A stretch of DNA of 64,000 nucleotides, taken from Apoderus coryli. Lineage: Eukaryota; Arthropoda; Insecta; Coleoptera; Attelabidae. The stretch lies in assembly GCA_911728435.2 (NCBI GenBank), contig OU452204.1, positions 7,688,001 to 7,752,000 on the forward strand, written 5' to 3'. Of the stretch, positions 57,466 through 64,000 are shown in pieces (within the stretch, counting starts at the first letter, position 1; each line of letters starts with the position of its first letter). The position numbers were made by a program, and so were the translations under genes. The notes under the pieces are model-generated. The model did not search any database. It saw only the letters and a list, made by a program, of their open reading frames with translations, and was not told the DNA's origin.

Positions 57466-58569
57466 CAGTGCTTTCATTTTATAACTTGCCACCCAGAATA
57501 GCTCGTCATCGGTTTTGGACAAACACGTCGATTTTTTTTTATTAATCCATGATAGCGAGGAGTGATGATAGAATAAGTAAAAAAGCGTCTACTCCATAAT
57601 ATCTATATTATATCTTCATATAATCAATAAAACCATAAACAGTCATACATGTTTCAATACTGACAAGTCCCATCATCAGTGGTGGTATGTGTATGGTTGT
57701 AATACTTGATTATATCAAGTTTGTATTGTGGAGTAGCCTTTTTATTTATACGTCGATATTGTTTTTGAGGGGGAACTTAAAATCATTGTTTGGTTAAATT
57801 TTATGTTGAACCCCTTCACCCCCAACTCAATTTTATAATTTTAAATGTCATCCCCTGTGTTGTGACACATCATTTTAAGCAGCTTAAAATGCTGGTACAT
57901 ACTTCGCACATTATAAGATTATAGATAATCCAAATATATTAAAAAATATTTGTTTTAGCGATGAAACAACATTTTTCCTGAAAGGCTTTGATAACTAGGT
58001 ATTCGGATAATGAATATACACAGTATTAAGGGAGACACATACACAGTACCTCGAGGAGATCAATGTGTGGGCAGGAATTCTGGATTACGAGATAATTGGG
58101 CCTATTTTCATAGAAGAAAACGTGACTGGGGCATCTTTTTAGAACTCTTTGAAAATGTAAATCCTTTAATCACTCAGTCGCTAGAAAACCAGACCGATGA
58201 AGGTGGAAATCTATGCTGGAAGAAGACAATTTGCATTTTCAACAAAATTAATCTTGTCCTCATTACGCTCTTCGCGTAATGGCTATGGATGAAAATTTCC
58301 TCGGAATTAGTTGCCGCCAAGATCTCCTGATTTCACGCAACTGGAATTCTTTTTTGGGGGTACCTACTTAAAAACTAATGTTTGTAAAACTCAGCTAGAA
58401 GACCTTGATGACCTCAAAACTAGAATATCTCGAGCCTATACACAGATATCTCTGGTAATATTACGAAATGTTCGGTAAATTGAAAATAGGCTGTATTGTT
58501 GTTTAGGAAATATAAACTACTTTCGATGACGAGTTATTCTGCGTGGCAAGTCTTAAAATGAAAGCACTG
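57466..58569 (+). mobile_element. Tc1-like element, decayed, 1.1 kb
   Basis: The terminal repeat CAGTGCTTTCATTTTATAAC plus TTGCCACCCAGAATAGCTCG (57466 on) is mirrored at 58523-58569, with TA at the left flank. Plus-strand coding remnants from about 58050 read INVWAGILDYEIIGPIFIEENVTG, FLELFENVNPLITQSLENQ and, after frame changes, RSPDFTQLEFFF. This corresponds to RSPDLTPLDFFLWG of Tc1-like DDE transposases, with the last acidic residue as Glu. The N-terminal half is replaced by unrelated sequence, including a 155-bp repeat with CTACTCCA/TGGAGTAG ends and a hammerhead-like core. Confidence 0.72.
57640..57690 (-). ncRNA. Hammerhead-like motif within a Tc1-like element
   Basis: The minus strand has CACTGATGATGG (core CTGATGA at 57679-57673) and TTGAAACATGTATGAC (GAAAC at 57655-57651, cleavage triplet GTA). 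Helix II is poor (GAC/GTC only) and helix I has two pairs. The host repeat spans about 57588-57742 and ends in inverted CTACTCCA/TGGAGTAG; the GGAGTAGACG end also follows the 4.85-kb motif. Confidence 0.4.
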
Positions 58570-58876
58570 TTATACGCATAAGCATGTTCTATATTTTACA
58601 CATTTCAAATGCTTTTAAAATTTCAAATCAACTATTTTTTAGTTATTTTAGTTTTCGTATTTTAAGTATTGCCTTAAAACAAAGGACAACATTCAATTTG
58701 TTAAAAAATATTACTATTACATGCCGGATTGCTCATAGATTAAGATATTTAAATATTGACAACTAGCATTTTCTAGGCAGGATAGGTATCAGTTAACAAT
58801 CTTCAGTTTTGTAAAAAATTACTGGGAAATCTACAAAATAGGGATAGCCGAATAGCCCTATGTTAAGGAAGGTCGA

Positions 58877-59160
58877 CTACAGGGTAAACAGAACTTCGGC
58901 TCCAAACTGAGGATTTTGAGTTATTTTGTCTTGCATCCATCTACAAAAATCCAATCCTAGCGGAAAGTCTCTTGTCAATAAGGCTTGCACTCTTTGGATA
59001 TGGTAGGGATACCAAAGTTGTCTTTTCAAAATTCTCCAAACCGTCGAGTGAGATTGGATTAAGTTGTGAGCAATTTTTCTGGTACTTGTGGTCGGATTTT
59101 CGTCAACTTCGTTCTTGTAGGGGAATTGCAACTTCAGTAGGCCGCCTATTACCAGCAGTA
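58877..59160 (-). pseudogene. Tc1-like transposase N-terminal/middle fragment
   Basis: The minus-strand frame from 59131 reads NPTTSTRKIAHNL, HSTVWRILKRQLWYPYHIQRVQAL and FPLGLDFCRWMQDKITQNPQF, then AEVLFT before a stop. It is the helix-turn-helix plus linker of a Tc1-like transposase of the type with HPYHLQRVQ and FCxWM, cut just before the first catalytic Asp (VLFxDE). It lies outside and opposite to the element at 57466-58569 and supplies the part that element lacks, but orientation argues for a separate fragment or an inversion. Confidence 0.7.
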
Positions 59161-59974
59161 TTCTTCAGCGTTTGTGTAATTATTCATTTTTCATTTAGTA
59201 ATACAAATTTATTTTTGGCAGGTAGGTACAAACTTAATGTTATTTTTAATAAACAAACAACAATCAATTGTTCTTTTGACAGGAGGTAACTTTTGTTTGA
59301 ATATTTAAAGCCTACTTGGTAAAAAAAGTATTAATTTTTTTTTACACAAACGCTGAAATGGGCGAAATGCGTTACTTTTTTACAGTTTTAAGAATTTTGA
59401 AAAGACAACTTTTCTATCATTTCTTCATTTTTTTTTAATTTTGCAATTATAAAGTTAACGTTTAATTAGTATAAAAAATTAAATTTATTTCAAAAATAGA
59501 CCATGTTTTTCAACAAATTGATGTTCCGCGAACTTTAGAGCTTATGACCAAGACTACCTTTTTTATGTAGACAACATTGGTGGTTCAAATCGGTATCTTA
59601 AAACTGTGAAAACATATCCAGTGACGTAGACATTGGGGAGAAAAACACCCACTACCCCTTCAAAATCTTCACTAATTATGAATTAAAATTTTTTTTTTGC
59701 ACAAAACATATTATTATGAGTAGAAAATGCTTTTAGATTGAGTATATTATTTGACATTCGTGGACAAAATGTTAATATAAATAATTTTTTGATAGATTGA
59801 TCTAACTGCTATTTTACATTACCTTTTTTATTACCTATTTCTATTATATGTCCAATATACTTAATTTTAATTTGATTAATTAATTAATTAATTAAATCTA
59901 TTTGAAGAGTTGGAACTTATTGTACTTTAACAAATAAAAACTTACATCCTCAAAATAAGTTCAGTAGCATTAAA

Positions 59975-60105
59975 GTACTAAACACCAAACCTATTTCGAA
60001 ACATTACTTAATGGAATTTCTCATGTAAAATATATTTTTCCACTAAAATTAGAAATATACTGATGAATAAACTTAGTGTTTCGAAACATGTTTGATGTTT
60101 AGTGA
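59975..60105. repeat. Inverted pair of ribozyme-like arms
   Basis: CTAAACACCAAACCTATTTC then GAAAC (about 59979-60003) is the inverted relative of GTTTCGAAACATGTTTGATG then TTTAG (60078-60102). Only the right arm keeps the complete core. Confidence 0.4.
60050..60098 (+). ncRNA. Hammerhead-like motif
   Basis: CTGATGA (60060-60066) is followed by helix II AAAC / GTTT (60069-60081) with loop TTAGT, then CGAAAC (60082-60087) and ATGTT with GTT as triplet. Two extra bases precede helix II and helix I is weak. The ACATGT helix III segment matches the 4.88-kb copy. Confidence 0.4.
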
Positions 60106-60160
60106 CGTTTCTATTAAATTCATTCAGTGAATTATATTTGTGTACTTTTTGTATTATTTC

Positions 60161-61096
60161 TTTTCCACAATTGCGAGGAAGTTGGGGTGTTTTGTTCGAC
60201 GGCGAAATGAGATTCCATGATCACGTAAACAGTTTAGTACAAGGAACATTTGTCTGCTTCAAGACACTATTTGCAAATCGACAGATCTTAAACTTCAAAG
60301 TTAGGAAAAAACTCTGCGAGAGTGTCCATTATCCCAATAATTACATACATATTAATAGTTTATTACCCCTGTTTGAACTTTTTGCATAGGCAGAAACTAC
60401 AAAAAATATTAAATACATCTTGTAGATTCATCTATGGTATTAGGAAATTTGAGCACATATCTGCAAAATATATGGCACTCGGATGGCTTAATGTGGAGAA
60501 TACGTATAAAAGCGTTTTGCTATCTTTTGTATATCGATTACTAGCTAAAAAAATACCGGAATACCTAATAAGGAAACTGATACCTAGGCACCAAAGGCAG
60601 CGTAGCCTGAGATCTGACGACTCACTACATCTCCCAGCATATACCACTGCGTTGTTTCGCAGGACCTTCACTTACAATGCTGTGAAGCTATATAATAATT
60701 TAGAAGCTTCATTAAAAATACTTGGTTATAATACGTTTAAGGCCAAAATAAAAGACAATTTGCTTGCTGTACAAAATTCACAAATAGTTTATGGCAATTA
60801 AAGTACTAAATTGTAGTAAATTAGTAGTAGTTCTTTGATTTTCTTGGTTCTTATGTAAATTATTAGTAGGTAAATATGTCTATAGAATATGTTTTCCTTT
60901 TGGGTTAAGTATTGAATAGCATCATAGCTAGACTTCGCCCTTTGATTGAAAACTTATTATTATTATTGTAAAATGTGCCTATTGTTTATGTTGTTTACGT
61001 ATTGTTAATTTTGATAGTTTATCACTTATTATTAATTGTGGGTTGTAAAAGTTTTTTTTCAATCAATAAAGACGATTATTATTATTATTATTATTA
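60161..61096 (+). pseudogene. LINE C-terminal fragment, duplicate of 47900-48836
   Basis: It encodes the same two broken frames as the first copy, from the GVLFDGEM block to the (ATT)n tail, including the one-base insertions at the positions equivalent to 47925 and 48066. It begins 220 bp further into the element than the first copy. Confidence 0.9.
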
Positions 61097-62354
61097 TATC
61101 TAGATTATTTGCTCTCTATTCCTTTTCGTGGATATAGGCATACAAGAAGAGTTTTTTAAAGCGTTACAAAGTTAAAAAAATCGTATTTCCTAAACGAAAA
61201 GATGGATGTAATGATGTATAAAATCGGTATTATCGATCTTAAGGAGGTGCACTTTTTTTTTTAAGTTTTTTGATGGTTGTTATCATATCCGAGATATTAT
61301 ATTATGGTTTTCTTTCAGAGATTCGGTTAGGTTGAGTTCGGATCACAGTAATTTTATTTTTTATTATGAATGGGGATCCAAAAAATTTAAATGCATGTAA
61401 AAAATGCAAACTGTATGTAGGAGCTTGTGTGTGTAAAACTTTTTATTTTGCTATGAATGTGATTCTAACAAAATCCAACACCTAGATGTTGTTGACGTAA
61501 ATATATATGTTATTTGATTTGGTTATGAAGCAAAACTGGTATTTATGATTATTTTCTGGTTTTATCTTGTTTGTCTTCATCCATTTTCATGATATTCCTT
61601 CATAAAGGTCTCCTATCTTATGTAGCTGCTATGATAGCAGAAATCACCCCATAACGACTAATATTTCCACCTCTTCTCTTCTCATTTTATATATTCCATA
61701 ATATAGAAAGTCTTCTGGCCCGCGCGCGTCCGCACTTTTAACAATGTTATACAACACTATTCTCTCTCATACAGTGTTCTCGTTGCCTATGAAAACACGC
61801 GGACCGACTACTGACTGCAAAGAAGAGATTATTCAGTTTCACGAAACGCGCTAAACAGCTAGCAGGAAAACGTATACGTAAGCAACCCGGAAACTTTTTA
61901 GAGTTTCTTTGATATCGTGAGTTTTTGATACTTAAAGACGAACAGTTTTATTGTGAATGTTTTAAAACTTTGTCCTGTTTTTGTGTAGAATCAATAATAT
62001 TTTACTATTATTGTTTGTTGTTATTGGAAAAAGTGGAATAACTTTTGATGAAAAACAAATTAAAAGTGGGTGGTATATATATTTGTCAGCAGGTAAATAT
62101 TTATAATTTATTTTATTAATGAATACAAGTAAACTAATAAAATATATGAATTACTATTAAAAATATTTTTTTGGAAATCTTAGATGACTAGTATCTGAAT
62201 AAATTCAATTATCATAATACTTGTGAATTCATAAAGTTCAAAAATTAGATTATAATCTATAGATGGATACTAAAGAAAATGGAGCTATATCTTATCTCTC
62301 TTTAAAACCCACCACCACCGAATCTCAATATATTAACTTAATGCTTTATTTAAT

Positions 62355-62395
62355 TATTCAGACATGTTTCGACAATATATATGGTCATCATGAGT
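62355..62395 (-). ncRNA. Hammerhead-like motif, duplicate
   Basis: Copy of the 50095-50135 motif within the duplicated block, with the same loss of core C3. Confidence 0.25.
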
Positions 62396-63864
62396 GTGGT
62401 TACATATAGTACATTGAAGCTTGTAGGAAAAAAAAATTATGGGTCTTTTTAAATCATTTCCGATGGTGATTGGTTTATTATAACTATATTTGTACAAGCA
62501 TTATTTCTCATTAACGTGAAGTATATATACGAGTATATATTGCAAAATTCATCGGTTTTGGCCCCAATGATTTGCACAGCAACCTTACTCAGCTGGCCAA
62601 AAACAATTATGTCAAAGAAAACATTGGTCGAATTTGATTTAAAATAACCTTTGTGAGCATTTTTGTTATTTATTTTGTACTTTACTTTGACAAATTAATT
62701 TACCACATTGACACACAATGAATATTGTGGTAATTACTACAACACACTCTGCTTAGTGCACTTTTATCTCGATATTGTACCTAATTTTACAAAGTGGATT
62801 GAAATTTTGAATTTTGGCGTAAATCTTCATTCTGAACAACTTTTCCCATTACAATTTTCAAAAATAAAGGTATGTGGTTAGGAAGTAATAAAGTCGCCCT
62901 CAAGTGAAGTGCTAACTAATTTCAGCCTAAGTCTACTATCCGGAACATTTTAATCAAACTCGAAACAAAAAAATTCAAAGAGGATTGAAATTCGCCGTAA
63001 ATCTTCATTCCAAATAACTTTTCCCAATAAAATTTTCATGTATTTTCAAAAATTAAGGTAGTTTAATTCAAGCCATTTTTAAAAATTTATATAGTATAGG
63101 ATAGTTTTGACTGATGTTCGGCACTTCTTAGTTGTCTAAAAACAAAGCTTAGGGGCAACCATCCGAAGATGAATATCTGAATCAAAATTTTTTTGTAATT
63201 TTCACCCATTCATGCATCCATCCTTGGACACACGGTATATTAAAAGGACAAAACAATATAACTTACTCACATGTACCTACAATACATGATAAAAACCAAC
63301 TTTTTGTCTTACTTTGTATAATACCAAATCCGTACCTATATCTTTCCAATTAATATATCAAAAAATAATTAGGATAACATTTTATTATCCATATTAGTAT
63401 TAGATTGTTATTAAAAGTCCTATGCCAAAGATTAATGTACACTTAATCTTTGCTTATGCAAAAGCAATAGTAAAACCACTAGTAAATTCGAAGATTGTAT
63501 TTTTATGGTTGCAAATTTGTTTGAAATATTGGGTATGTGAACAAGTAACCTACATAGTTGTGGATCAGCTGATATTAATTAGAAACAAGTGATTTATCCA
63601 GCTTAAGTTCAGAACTAGTACGGAAGCCCAACAATTTATGTTATTTCAATTTATTTATTACGGAAACCTTTAAAGGTTTAATCCAATTAATGAGTACAAT
63701 ATGGATATTATTGTACAAAATATATTATATTAGCACCAGGAGAATAGGTCAATTTTGATGCACATAATTAACATTTATATTCATTTGGAAGGATTCGATA
63801 TATATTTTGCCGAGACTAACTGGAATTTGATATGGATGAAATTTAGAACAAACTGTTTTATTGC

Positions 63865-64000
63865 TATTCAAAATATTCATAATCTATAAAATTTTGCATA
63901 CGTGGGAATCGGTTTTCAAAACATTTTTTCCATTCTGAGGGTTATACGTCAGAAACATGGTCTTGAAAAGCTTAGACCACTACTTGAGGTGATGAAAATC
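63865..64000 (-). pseudogene. mariner fossil C-terminus, duplicate, cut by window end
   Basis: Copy of 51605-51740. The minus strand encodes the EWKKCFENRFPRMQ and FIDYEYFE block. The rest lies beyond the window. Confidence 0.7.

Larger units (their letters stand above)
60160..64000 (+). repeat. Segmental duplication, second copy (continues past window)
   Basis: Colinear with 47900-51740 at a constant offset of 12260 bp. The left breakpoint is sharp: to its left the sequence is unrelated (ATATTTGTGTACTTTTTG), to its right it follows the LINE ORF at TTTTCCACAATTGCG. Confidence 0.95.

Noticed and set aside
58010..58279. 89-codon ORF as a gene
   Set aside because: Only its second half aligns with Tc1-like transposase and the matching frame changes before and after it; it is a fragment inside a decayed element.

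Overview
The window is AT-rich intergenic DNA from an arthropod, most probably an insect (beetle and hemipteran genomes look like this, but the order cannot be fixed from sequence). No host protein-coding gene, rRNA or ordinary tRNA could be recognised. What can be read is a dense graveyard of transposable elements of nearly every class, all visibly damaged.

Layout. 1-4.5 kb: fragments of at least three non-LTR retrotransposons in both orientations, plus an inverted pair of hammerhead-ribozyme-like motifs. 4.8-12.4 kb: the best hammerhead-like motif, two copies of a hairpin-bearing short element (called H here), a 278-bp tandem duplication, a 2.4-kb DNA transposon of unrecognised family with a Cys-rich ORF remnant, and a quadruple-arm foldback MITE. 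12.6-23.8 kb: a tRNA-like-tailed repeat (called T), a Penelope-like element fossil, a pogo-type transposase tail with a PHD-like zinc motif, and more H and T copies. 24-35.5 kb: T fragments, a mariner with three readable disabling lesions, and four LINE fragments, two of them head to tail. 37.6-42.6 kb: a Tc1/mariner-superfamily element with 340-bp terminal inverted repeats (TIRs) that look identical, a LINE fossil and a 994-bp foldback element. 44-45.4 kb: an H element nested in T sequence. 47.7-64 kb: a 5'-truncated LINE and about 2.9 kb of its 3' flank, repeated about 12.3 kb downstream with no length change over 3.84 kb; further LINE, mariner and Tc1-like fossils lie between the two copies.

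Most notable. (1) A recurring CTGANGA - helix - GAAAC - short self-complementary helix - GTC/GTT pattern that reads as hammerhead-type self-cleaving RNA, seen about ten times, often in small repeats with inverted ends. (2) The H family, in which two hairpins per element differ in sequence between copies while staying self-complementary. (3) The young-looking long-TIR transposon with an internally deleted transposase. (4) The sharp-edged 3.84-kb duplication that starts inside a LINE ORF. All assignments come from reading motifs by eye; no database search was possible.
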